Shown piece by piece: positions 35,709 to 45,539 of a DNA stretch of 64,000 nucleotides. The stretch covers positions 30,839,314-30,903,313 of the forward strand of contig OY482852.1 in assembly GCA_960531495.1 (NCBI GenBank). Direction: 5' to 3'. Source of the DNA: Zeus faber. Lineage: Eukaryota; Chordata; Actinopteri; Zeiformes; Zeidae. Both the position numbers and the translations under genes were made by a program. The notes under the pieces were generated by a model. The model worked only from the letters and a program-made list of their open reading frames with translations. It was not told the DNA's origin and did not search any database. Position 1 is the first letter of the stretch, and each line of letters opens with the position of its first letter.

Positions 35709-37150
35709 CTACCACAAATCTGCCACATTTTGCAGATCCTGTTTAAACTGCGACTCACTTTCAGTAGACTGGGGACCTTTTGATACTTTGTCAGCAATAA
35801 TGACAATTACAGAGTGAGTAGGATTCTCTTCAATTATCTCCTCTGACAGATCAGAGACTAGTCTGGCATTGAAAATATGTTCTTTTTGTACAATAACAGA
35901 TTCTTTTTTTAAAGGCTCATCATGTTCCAACCATGGACTATTCTCTAACCACACATAATCAGGCTTCGCAGGTTGAACTTTGACTGCATGCTGATCAAAA
36001 TGGAACAAACTAGTTAAATCCTTCGCAAAGTCGGGTCCACTGGACATTGGATCAACAGGCTCATGAGAATTCAAAGCGCCTCTGGTTTGTAGACGCTGAG
36101 AAAGACCATGATCTGGACCTTCATTAGTAAAGATTCTGCTCGATACCCCTGGTGTGCCGTTTCTATCATCAGCTCCTGTAATAGACAAGTGTGACATAGA
36201 ACCTACAATGGCCTTCAATGATTCTCTGACATTAAGGGCAGTATTGTCAGTTTTATATTTAGCCCCAACTTCAGGATAAGTATGAGGTAGCAGCTGAACA
36301 CCATTCACATCTTGTCCTATATTCAACTCTGAGTCCTTAACATAATCAAGTGTGCTAGCGTAGGGCCTATCTGAAGTAACAGCTGTGGTGATAAAGTTAT
36401 TTCCCCTGGTAAATTTAGCCGAGCCTTCTCTACTATATGCAGGAGTGACGGTGGTACCATTACCAGCAGCAAAGCCAGCTGCGTTGGATTTAATTGTGTT
36501 CGAATCTGGTTTGCCAGTAGTAGATTTATTACTACTCAAATAAAATCTAATGATGGTAGGCAGAGTTGTTAAAACAGTGCTAGAAAAAGCATATTTACTC
36601 CCATTGCCATTCCCCAAACTCTCCGTAGTCACAGTTGTGCCAGAACTACCTTTCCTACCAACACTGTCACTAAAACCATCGGATGCGCCAATGGCAGAAG
36701 CTTTGTTGAAGCTGGAGAAGTTTGCGACAGTCTTGTCGGTTTCATCTTGCTCAACATCAACTTCCGTTCTTCTGAAACTCTCTGTGTGCTTGCTGGATAT
36801 GTAAGTGTCATTTTCCAATCTTCTCTCAGTGAACTGGTTTGTTTCCTCCTCCAGAGGCATTTTGTCTCCCTTTACAAGCTGACGTACAACACCACGTTCT
36901 CTGCCCCAATTCTCTTTCCACTCATTTTCCACAGTAAAGAGACTATAAGTGTCACCCTTTTGGCCAATTGATTTTACAGATTCTCTATTCCTTTGCCCTT
37001 CCCTTTCTTTATTACCCCCTCCTCTTCCTTCTTCCGACTGCAAAGGTTCTCCATACAACTCTTTTGCCTTCTGAACATTGCCTCTTCTTTCTATAATGTG
37101 CCAGCCCGAACTGCTGATCGGATGCTTACCAAATGGAGCGTCAGACGTTA
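35709..37150 (-). CDS. ZP3-like exon 8: long Ser/Thr/Asn-rich tail
   Basis: Acceptor TATTTCTCATAG|TAACG; 1442 bp, open for 479 codons to the stop at 35709. Composition is rich in Ser, Thr, Gly, Asn, Glu and Lys. There are six N-glycosylation sequons (NDT, NFS, NGS, NKS, NGT twice). No Cys, no transmembrane segment and no clear internal repeats. ZP3 proteins usually end within about 100 residues of the last Cys cluster, so this is a large extension. The frame being open over 1.4 kb argues that it is under coding constraint. Confidence 0.85.
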
Positions 37151-40100
37151 CTATGAGAAATAGTGACAAGGAGAAATTGCACTTAGTAGTTTTCTGGTAT
37201 GCATCATTACTTATTCACCTTAAATGACGTATGAAGTCAGTACTTACAGCTCTCAAAGGTGCATACTGCATCACAGCAGGAACATATGGAGGGTGGTGCT
37301 TCCAGCTCCTCCCACCTACAGAGAAAACATTACTAAATATATTGAGCATACTTCACACAGTCAATTTCATTCAACTCTAGAGATTCACACATCAAATAAA
37401 ATTGAGGAACATTCTCATCTACTGATTTAGCAGCCTCAAATGCACTCAACTGTGGCACCATTTTGTAAACCATTACACCTCCTATGCAACATGTGCCAAT
37501 AGTTTGACCCCTACTTTCGTCAACTGACTGCAAAGGGATATTCTGTCGCCCACCCCTACTGTTGTTCATAATCACCAGGGATTAATACACCTTATCCAAG
37601 ACTTGTCTTTTAACTTAATTTCATTACCAAATTACCACTCATAAAGTTCCGGATAAAATCTACTCAGGCATGTAAATAGCAGGCATACAATTAATAGATT
37701 ATTCGGTTTTAATTTCATTATCACCTGAAACATAATATGCCTATAAACCCACAAGCATGGTTCTGACTTTTTGGTTGTGGTGATACAGGCCATTTTACTG
37801 AAATGTGTACAAATCTTTTAGACCTACTAGACAGATTATATCACTAAAAATATTAGTCTATTGGCAAAAATGTTAATCCTCCTATCATGACCTCAGTTCT
37901 AAAAATAAAATTTAAAAAAATCTCCCCTTTACCAGTCAATAAAAGGATTAAGGCTCAATCCAAGCCTGTCAGTTTTGAATTCAGAGAAAGATGGTTGGAA
38001 ATTTGATCAAACCACATTATTTGAGAAGTAAGATTTTCACATGGAGAAATATTTTTTCCGCTCTTTCCAGATGCATCGCCTTCTGTAACAGTTCCAACAC
38101 TTTCCAGTTGACATTTGGCCATCCATTGACAGCTGGATGAAGTTAACAGAATTAGTTGGAAAACACTTTGCTCATCTTGTCAACTGCTGTGTAATATCCT
38201 GTAAACTTAAGTCTTAAAATACTTGACCCCTGCTCATTTACAAAACCCAATTTGCAAATCTATTTGTTTGGTTTGTAAATTGTGGTCAAGGCTTTCATCA
38301 AACACAATATATGCTGCTTTTTGGGACACCTGTCAGTAAGCGTCTTAAAGAATGGGGCAAGTCAATGTGCAGACATATGCATACTTCGCTCACAAACAAA
38401 TCTTGCCATTCAGGTTCCCTAGAACATCACTAGAACATTCCCTAGAACATCAAGTGTGTAGTATAGCATTTTGCCCTCGCGGTTTGTAGGCCAAGATTGG
38501 CAAATAAATTAAGTCAGATATGAATACCTTTTAAAACTTACAATTACTTATTTTCCATTACTGTTCCATCGCCTTACAAACCCTGAATGATAGAAGTGAC
38601 TGTGCGATGAAACTAAAATAGTTTAGAACAAAGACTCTTATTAAACAAATGACATTTGATTTGCAGCTTGTTTAGTATAGAGCATATTTGACATGTTTAG
38701 TATTTGATTTACATGTTATAGTATGTCGGTATTTTGGTAAATATTTATTCCAGGCAGGAAATTAGAACTCCCACCTGGTACAACAACTTTGACATTACCT
38801 CAATAAATCCATTGGCATATAACTCATCCTAAAATGTATTACATGTCAACTATGTTAAAGACAAACTAAATGGTCATATTGTGTAACATTCTGTAAAATG
38901 AACGAACACATCTGTAAATGTTTCCATTTACAGATTGAGTTGTACATTTGGGATAAATTACAGTAGCAATTAAATATTTTAGTTACCTGCCAGCGGTAGT
39001 GTTGAAATTGCAGGACTTTGACTTGCTTGAAGGATCAGAGCTTATTGACATCGTACAGTGGAGATAGATTAGCTAAACAGGTAGGCAAAAATACAAGAGT
39101 TAAATGGGTAGGACGCCATTGTTCAACAGTAGTAGTCAAGGTAAGTTTCAATGTATATTTTATACAACAAACAATTAATTCTATTATATAATTATAAAAC
39201 CCAGAATCGCGATTGTGGCACCTCCCCTTGCGGCCGCCTGCACGAGCGCCTTTTGCCGATCACGCCTCAAATGTGCGTGATCACTGGTGTCGTGACATTT
39301 CACTGCATATATGTATAACCGTTAGTATATGTATGTGATAAATAATCTCTTGGACTTGACAATGCTATGTCATACTATGAGGGTAGCTCAGGTAGGTACA
39401 GTAATCAATATAAAGCCCGGCAAAGAGGCTGCTCTCTCTCCCTAGCCAACTTAGTTTCAAACTCCTGATTTCTTTGAAATCATATTTTCTTCTCAAACAG
39501 AAAAGTAATGTTCAACAAATCTTGCAAATATTTTGTCATTGGTTTATGTAACAATCATGATGTGAAACATGCAGCCCGTCCGCAAAGTAGAAGCTAGAAG
39601 CTTTAGACAGTAGACAGCTCCTAAACAATTTTCCCCTTCCACCTCAAAATATCCCAAATGTGCACATACATGTCAAGCAAAGCCCGCAGGTCTGTTGAAA
39701 CGGTCCAGTTTATTTTCTCCCACCTCTAATAATTCCAAAAGCAAATTTTTTTAAATTAAAGAAAATCTGAACCTTAAGTGTTCACATTGACATAGTAAGG
39801 AAGTAGGACCTCCTACTTGTTGTTGGACTCCAGGGAAAAGGAAAGTGTCCACAGAAAATCTCACAATGCTGCCCCCTGTCATCCAGAAACGGGAACTACT
39901 GCCTTCTCGCTTGCCATCCGCCATACAACTGGAATAAAGCATGGCACAGTAACAAACAATTAAACTTTACAGCACTAGGATATAAATCATTGCCAGACAT
40001 TTTTTATAGAATTGGAACATTATATAGTATTCGTAGACATTTCTCCGTGAGTAACATACCCATAATTGTCGATAACATCCAGTCTAGGCATGGTGTTTGG

Positions 40101-42771
40101 GTGTTTGGAGGTTGTGGCATGACAGAAGTCCACATATAATCTCTCTCCAGCTGATACAGCGCCTGTCTGGGCAGCAAAGTACACCAGCTCCCCTAGATGG
40201 AACCCTTGGCCAGGAGACAGTGGCTGCCATTGAGCTGAACATAAATTACAGAAAAATTGCATGATAAATAAAAATACTGTCTAAAATACAGCAGCACTGT
40301 CTCAAATGAGTCTTCAGTGGAGGTATATTTCTATCTCTGGGTGTGTTACCATTGCAGACGGTGAGGCTGAAACTACGTTTACTTCTTATGCTCTTCAGAA
40401 AGGTCTTCAGGTGCACCTGAGGTCTGTAGCCCACTTGGTATGAATAGTGGAACCTACGAAATGAGTGAACAACAAAATGAGATCCCTTGGCTATAGATTA
40501 ATCTGTAGAGCGATTTAAGTTTCAGCATCAAAGCAAGGCAAAGGCATGTGTGCAAGTCACAGGTCATCACTGTACTGAAGGGAGAAGTGGATATTCCAGT
40601 ACTAAAAATATTTTAGTATTTAGAAAAATGCCCTGTGCCAGGAAATAAAGTTAAGTCTCAATGGGCTTTATAATCAACGTCATCAAGCCTTTATTATTGA
40701 CTCCTACTTATATGGGGATCCAACACCTATGTTCTAATCCATCATATCTCCCAATGCCTTAAACTCCCCAAAGCATAATACCCAATCATATTTATCAAAA
40801 TTAGCCGAGAAGCTCCGGTAAAGATGAGATCATCAAGCAAGCCAATATGCAAATCTAGTAGTGACAGCACTCCACCATAATGGTGGCTTGGTTACTTCTT
40901 GAGTTTTCTTTTGGTTTAGCTTCTTGAGCAGATTTGTCTACATCAATATTACCTGTTGTAACGACAATGAATTGGCAGATGAAGTGGTACTGCTCTGATG
41001 ACATGGTAATGGACTTGGGGAGCCGGAATGTAATGCAGAAAGTTGGTATAGATCACCTGGCCTTTGACAATCTGTGGAGGCATATGTATGTGGGAATGAT
41101 TCCATATTTCAGACAGGATTTATTTAGATCGTTTATCGTAGCACTTCACAATATCTTTCACTAGCCACAACATGATAACACGGTACTACAAAGTGTTGAA
41201 ACGCTATTGTATATCGAGCGAGACATACCTCGACAGGTTCTATGTACAATCTATGAAATATTTATGATTTAACTTTAGAAGGGAAGATTATATCATTGAA
41301 AGGTTTAAGAAAGTTAAATCCTTTGCTAAGGCACTGAGGAATTGGCAGGTGTGTCGTGGATATTGACATTTTCAATCCCTCCCAATTATATTTATTAGAA
41401 GTCCGATAATTATACTATTTACGATCAATAATTCAAATAAATGTTATTTCGACATGTCAAAGTTTCCGAGTTTCTTTTCTTCATAATAGTGAAATCGTAC
41501 GGAGCTGAATCAGCATTCATAATAATTGTTGATCTTGAATAATCATTCATCTTTTCCAGCTATGTCGGTATTACGGATCACCCATAAATTATCCACTGAA
41601 ATAAACAAGTCGTGTTTCTCGAGTCGGCCTCCTTGGTTTTGAAGCTAAAACACAAGAAAACACGTGCATGATACAGTTGTATTAAATCAATGACTTGACG
41701 CGCCACCTGCTCTCGCGCACCAACGAAGACGCCAAATCAAATGGACAAAGTGATTCGCGGCACAGATCCACTGTTAAAATGCGGAGCCGACGCTCTCCTA
41801 CCTGGACGGCGCCCCGGCATTCCACTAGTCCGTACTGAAAGAAGACAACCTGGCCGACGCTCTCCTACCTGGACGGCGCCCCGGCATTCCACTAGTCCGT
41901 ACTGAAAGAACACAACCTGGCCGACGCTCTCCTACCTGGACGGCGCCCCGGCATTCCACTAGTCCGTACTGAAAGAACACAACCTGGGCGACGCTCTCCT
42001 ACCTGGACGGCGCCCCGGCATTCCACTAGTCCGTACTGAAAGAACACAACCTGGGCGACGCTCTCCTACCTGGACGGCGCCCCGGCATTCCACTAGTCCG
42101 TACTGAAAGAACACAACCTGGGCGACGCTCTCCTACCTGGACGGCGCCCCGGCATTCCACTAGTCCGTACTGAAAGAACACAACCTGGGCGACGCTCTCC
42201 TACCTGGACGGCGCCCCGGCATTCCACTAGTCCGTACTGAAAGAACACAACCTGGCCGACGCTCTCCTACCTGGACGGCGCCCCGGCATTCCACTAGTCC
42301 GTACTGAAAGAACACAACCTGGGCGTCCACGCGGCTCGGGCGACACGAGCCCAACTGGAACGACGCGGGAGCTGACCACGCGCCGAGCTGGGAGCGCGCC
42401 AGGGACACGCGGACGTGGTTGTCGCCGCACCGCACGTCCACACCGCGCGGCGCCTCGCTCGTGGGGTGGACGTGGCTTTGCGGTCTCGCTGGGAACAAAA
42501 GTCTGGCGAGTCCATTAGGAAACGACCCCCGACCTGAAACCGGCCGAAAAAGAGCCGGCGGTATGAGGTGACCCGGTGAGTGCAGGAACACCGGCACGGG
42601 GCGGGAGGACGCCGGCGCGGCCTCTTCGCCCCCGAGCTTGACTTCTGGCTTCGCCTCTTGCCAGACCCGCTGCACCTGCTCTGTCCATGCGGCTGTGCTG
42701 CTCAGCTGCGGGACCAGGGATGCAGTTAAAGTCCAAACGGACAGATAAAGGAGAGGTGCGTCGAATCCCAT
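35709..42771 (-). CDS. ZP3-like zona pellucida domain protein with long Ser/Thr tail (8 exons)
   Basis: Exons, 5' to 3' on the minus strand: 42771-42271, 41071-40953, 40453-40350, 40234-40060, 39928-39817, 39072-38987, 37315-37248, 37150-35709. Every junction has AG/GT borders and compatible phase; total 2607 nt, 868 residues. Residues 1-27 look like a signal peptide ([20 protein letters not shown]). The ZP domain starts at about residue 111 ([12 protein letters not shown]) and runs through exon 6, with the expected Cys pattern, including [29 protein letters not shown] and IYLHCTMS. Exon 7 has the ZP3-type cluster [14 protein letters not shown]3 proteins polymerise into the egg envelope. I see no basic furin site of the R-X-K/R-R type and no C-terminal membrane segment, so it should be secreted without the usual membrane release step. 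The last 479 residues are an unusual hydrophilic tail. The exact ZP3 subtype is not assigned. Confidence 0.9.
37248..37315 (-). CDS. ZP3-like exon 7 (Cys cluster)
   Basis: Acceptor TTTCTCTGTAG|GTGGG, donor GAGAGCT|GTAAGT; 68 bp. Encodes [20 protein letters not shown], the ZP3-specific Cys-rich subdomain following the ZP-C domain. Confidence 0.9.
38987..39072 (-). CDS. ZP3-like exon 6
   Basis: Acceptor ACCTGTTTAG|CTAATC, donor GGCAG|GTAACT; 86 bp. Encodes [20 protein letters not shown] and then CNFNTTAG, including an N-glycosylation sequon. Phase 0 in, 2 out. Confidence 0.9.
39197..39362 (+). mobile_element. Retroposon 3' end, second copy
   Basis: CCCAGAATCGCGATTGTGGC, TGACATTTCACTGCATATAT and AATAATCTCTTGGACTTGAC match 22150-22378. 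It lies in intron 5 of the ZP3-like gene, in opposite orientation to it. Confidence 0.6.
39817..39928 (-). CDS. ZP3-like exon 5
   Basis: Acceptor TTTATTCCAG|TTGTATG, donor CAACAA|GTAGGA; 112 bp. Encodes [16 protein letters not shown] and [13 protein letters not shown], the ZP-C strand region after the conserved NYGC. Confidence 0.9.
40060..40234 (-). CDS. ZP3-like exon 4
   Basis: Acceptor TTTATGTTCAG|CTCAA, donor TATGG|GTATGT; 175 bp. Encodes [31 protein letters not shown] and [10 protein letters not shown]; the first half of the ZP-C domain. Confidence 0.92.
40350..40453 (-). CDS. ZP3-like exon 3
   Basis: Acceptor ATTTCGTAG|GTTCC, donor TGCAATG|GTAACAC; 104 bp. Encodes [18 protein letters not shown] and RSFSLTVCN; the inter-domain linker and start of ZP-C. 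Confidence 0.88.
40953..41071 (-). CDS. ZP3-like exon 2
   Basis: Acceptor TGCCTCCACAG|ATTGTC, donor TACAACAG|GTAATA; 119 bp. Encodes [18 protein letters not shown] and [16 protein letters not shown], the end of the ZP-N domain with its fourth Cys. Phase 0 in, which fits only donor positions in exon 1 that leave phase 0. Confidence 0.9.
41789..42324 (-). repeat. 67-bp tandem array copying the exon 1 end and donor site
   Basis: Eight units of exactly 67 bp start at 41789, 41856, 41923, 41990, 42057, 42124, 42191 and 42258 (each with GACGCTCTCCTACCTGGACG on the plus strand). On the gene strand a unit consists of the last 54 bp of exon 1 plus the first 13 bp of intron 1, so every unit carries CAG|GTAGGAGAG and also TTGTGTTCTTTCAG, which resembles an acceptor. 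Units are nearly identical. Two types differ by GGCCG or GGGCG at the junction, and one unit has a single GAAGAC for GAACAC change. Confidence 0.97.
42271..42771 (-). CDS. ZP3-like exon 1 (signal peptide and start of ZP-N)
   Basis: ATG at 42771, first of the open frame; donor GTCCAG|GTAGGAGAG at 42271/42270; 501 bp, 167 codons, phase 0 out. Encodes a hydrophobic leader, a Pro-rich linker, then [31 protein letters not shown] and [14 protein letters not shown]. The last 54 bp are the exonic part of the 67-bp repeat unit. The frame stays open past the donor to 42160, but that read-through runs into repeat and is not family-like. Confidence 0.88.
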
Positions 42772-42840
42772 GCTCAGTGCACTAACAGAAGCCTGAGCTA
42801 ATTAAAAAGGCGTTTCTTCTTCCTGCTTAGCTAATTAACA

Positions 42841-42846
42841 CACCTG
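42841..42846 (-). promoter_or_regulatory. E-box candidate upstream of ZP3-like gene
   Basis: CACCTG (CAGGTG on the gene strand), 70 bp before the start codon. ZP genes in vertebrates are activated in oocytes through upstream E-boxes bound by FIGLA. Single E-boxes are common by chance, so this is only suggestive. Confidence 0.3.
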
Positions 42847-42849
42847 GTG

Positions 42850-43269
42850 GCGATGACGCGGTCATGCGTCACACGGAGGGCTGGGTGGTATAACTCAACT
42901 TACCTCGCTATTGTTATTGCTCGTATTTTTATTGTTTTTAATCTTCTTGGCATTTTTCAGATACATTCTGGCTAAAAGTATCTGAAACACTGCAACCGCA
43001 CAGACATCATTGAGATCTCGTTGGAACAGGTTGGCCGGTTTCAGACGTCTTGTTCGAGTTTAATCACTATCAATGTACATTTAGAGTTTGCTATGTGTAG
43101 ACAGACAACCCCGTCTCTCATCTCGTGGCCGTACGGTCGGTCAAACGCAGCCTGGTGAAGCTGTATCTCCCAGTTTCTATCTGTCTAAAGCTATTTTATC
43201 TGGATCAAACTGTCATAACATGTAAATACGCAGAACTTTATGTCTGTGGTACTCTCAAAGGTATGTCTT
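42850..43269. other. No gene seen; upstream of the ZP3-like gene
   Basis: Presumed promoter-side DNA of the minus-strand ZP3-like gene; no further element is recognised. Confidence 0.35.
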
Positions 43270-44220
43270 TGTGAAACTTTCCCGTCTCTTGTAATAGAAT
43301 GATCATAATTGTGACCAAGTAAGTGTTTTCAGTTTATATATGTCATAAGACATTTACACGATTATAGGCAATGCTATAGTATTGTTTCCGTTGTTTTTAT
43401 GTGTTTGGTATGTCCAATATACTTGTTTAGGCCTGTATTTGGAAGCTAGACTATAATTAATATGATTTACTGATGGGATGGATATAAAATAAAGACGTTA
43501 TTTCTTTTGCAATTATCCTTATGCCTCTGCATTATTTTACCTGCCCTGTGCCCTTGATTATAACCAATTCAGCCCTTTTCACCAGTTGAAATTCCTTTTA
43601 AAGGGCCAATACAACCAGTAACATGCAGTTTCCCACTTGCCAAAAAATGATAACAGCTCCTACCTTGTCACTGAAAGGTAAATTTTGCCCCAAAATAACG
43701 TGGGTTCATTAATGAGAGTTACATTTTAAAGATTATAGTTCACCCAGTCCTTTTTACCAGTTGAAACACCTTTTAAAGGGCCAATACAATGCATACAATG
43801 CATTTTCCACTTGCCAAAAAGTGATTACATCTCCTACCTTGTCACTGAAAGGTAAATTATGCATCAAAATGACTTGGTTTCATTCATGAGAGTTACATTT
43901 TAAAGATGATAGCCCACCCAGTCCTTTTAACCTGTTGAAATACCTTTCAAAGGCCAATACAACCTAAAAAATGCAGTTTCCCACTTGCCAAAAAATGATA
44001 ACAGCTCCTACCTTGTCACTGAAAGGTAAATTATGCCCCAAAATAACATGGTTTCATTAATGAGAGTTACATTTTAAAGATAATAGCCAATCCAGTCCTT
44101 TTTACCTGTTGACATAGTGTTTCCACTTGCCAAAAAATGTATTTCAGCTCCAACCTTGTGACTGAAAGGTTGTTTATGCCTCAAAATAACTTCATCTAAA
44201 TTTTAAAGACAATACCTTGT
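43270..44220 (+). repeat. Left arm of a large inverted repeat, with ~170-bp tandem units
   Basis: Contains about four tandem units of 170-180 bp from 43565 to 44220, each with CACTTGCCAAAAAATGAT, CTCCTACCTTGTCACTGAAA and GAGAGTTACATTTTAAAGAT. The part before the units (43290-43460: AATGATCATAATTGTGACCA, ATGCTATAGTATTGTTTCCG) is matched in reverse at 46130-46255. Confidence 0.75.
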
Positions 44221-44279
44221 TAATGAATATTTTCAGCCATCAAAACAACTTCCTCATACCCTTGAAGATAATAACCCTT

Positions 44280-44745
44280 TATGGACTGGCCAGAGGAGGA
44301 CATGGTGGTGGTGAATGGGCCAGATGAGAATGTGGTGGATGGCTCAGAGGAGGACATACTGGTGGTGAACTGCCCTGACGAGGAGGTGGTGAACGGCCCA
44401 AGGTAGGTCGTGGTGGATGGCACAGAGGTGGACATGGTGGTGGTGGATGGGCCAGATGACCATGTGGTGGATGGCTCGGAGGAGGACATACTGGTGGTGA
44501 ACTGCCCTGACGAGGAGGTGGTGAACGGCCCAAGGTAGGTTGTGGTGGATGGCCCAGAGGAGGACATGGTGGACAGCCCAGAGGAGGATGTAATGGTGGT
44601 GGATGGCCCAGAGGAGGACGTGGCGGGTAGCCCAGAGGACGAGGTGGTGTTGGTGAATGGGCCCGATGAGGAGGTGGTGGTGGTCGACAGCCCAGAGGTG
44701 GACATGGTGATGGTAGATGGCCCAGAGGTTGTAGTGGAAAAAAAC
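44280..44745. repeat. GC-rich VNTR open on both strands
   Basis: Diverged ~24-30-bp units such as GTGGTGGATGGCCCAGAGGA. The minus strand gives a Ser/Thr-rich mucin-like frame (GPSTTT, MSSSGPS) of 178 codons and the plus strand an acidic frame (VDGPEED). A 180-bp segment is duplicated (44330-44410 against 44460-44540, with the same GAACGGCCCAAGGTAGGT). No signal peptide, splice sites or known domain are seen, so coding status is open. Confidence 0.7.
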
Positions 44746-45535
44746 ACATCTAACACTTAAACTGAAGAAGAGAGGTTCGAGAGAGTCGAGGTCTGAAGAT
44801 ATAAGACTTTATTATCACTTGCAAGAGGTGACAACAGAATCTGAGTTGGTTTGGCAAAGAACTCCCGAGCCGCTCACAGACTCCTTCTTTTAACCTCTTT
44901 CTGTTGGTCCAGAATGTACGTCTGTTTCCTCAATAAGGATCCCTTCCTTCCTCCTACACGGTCAATAGTGCAAAGAACCCATTTGTCTGCATTCTTTGAC
45001 GTTAGTTACATTAGCAAACCTTCCCACGCTAATCCAGGCCATATTTTAGAGGGGATGTTTGCATTAATAGACCTTCCCATGTCATATGGCTCACGGCCAA
45101 TAAAGCACCCATTCATGTCTTTGCTGACCCCTGTTTCACGCACACTTACTTCATTCATATAGCATATGGGAAAGATAATGAATGTTCTATCTTATTTAAT
45201 GGTAGAATATAATGAACATATTTATTTTAAATGTACTAGTAAATTTCTCCCATAAGGTGCACATGCAGCCATTACTATTATTATTGTATAACTATTTCAC
45301 CATAATTTAGTGTTTTCCTCTTTTGACTAATTCAGATTGTCCGTCACATTTACCTACAGCTGCACCACAGGAGCTGCGCTAAGAGGCGCCCACTACTACC
45401 GTGTAAATGTAGATATAGTGGTATATCGTATATAGTATTTATCATTATGTTGTTCTGACTGTTTATTAAAATATCGTATGTTGCACGTATGAAAAATGTC
45501 TAGGATACACGATGCAAGACATAAGTACTTCCTAA
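44746..45535. other. Loop between inverted-repeat arms, no gene seen
   Basis: Unassigned DNA; a 103-codon frame at 44851-45162 shows no domain. Confidence 0.35.
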
Positions 45536-45539
45536 TGTG

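Noticed and set aside
42160..42270. Read-through extension of ZP3-like exon 1
   Set aside because: The sequence after the donor has no ZP similarity, consists of frame-shifted repeat units and ends in a stop; exon 2 joins in phase at 42271.
41789..42324. CRISPR-like array
   Set aside because: Units are head-to-tail with no unique spacers, the host is a vertebrate, and the units coincide with an exon end; it is a minisatellite.
44851..45162. 103-codon plus-strand frame beside the VNTR
   Set aside because: No domain, no splice sites and no continuity with the VNTR frame.
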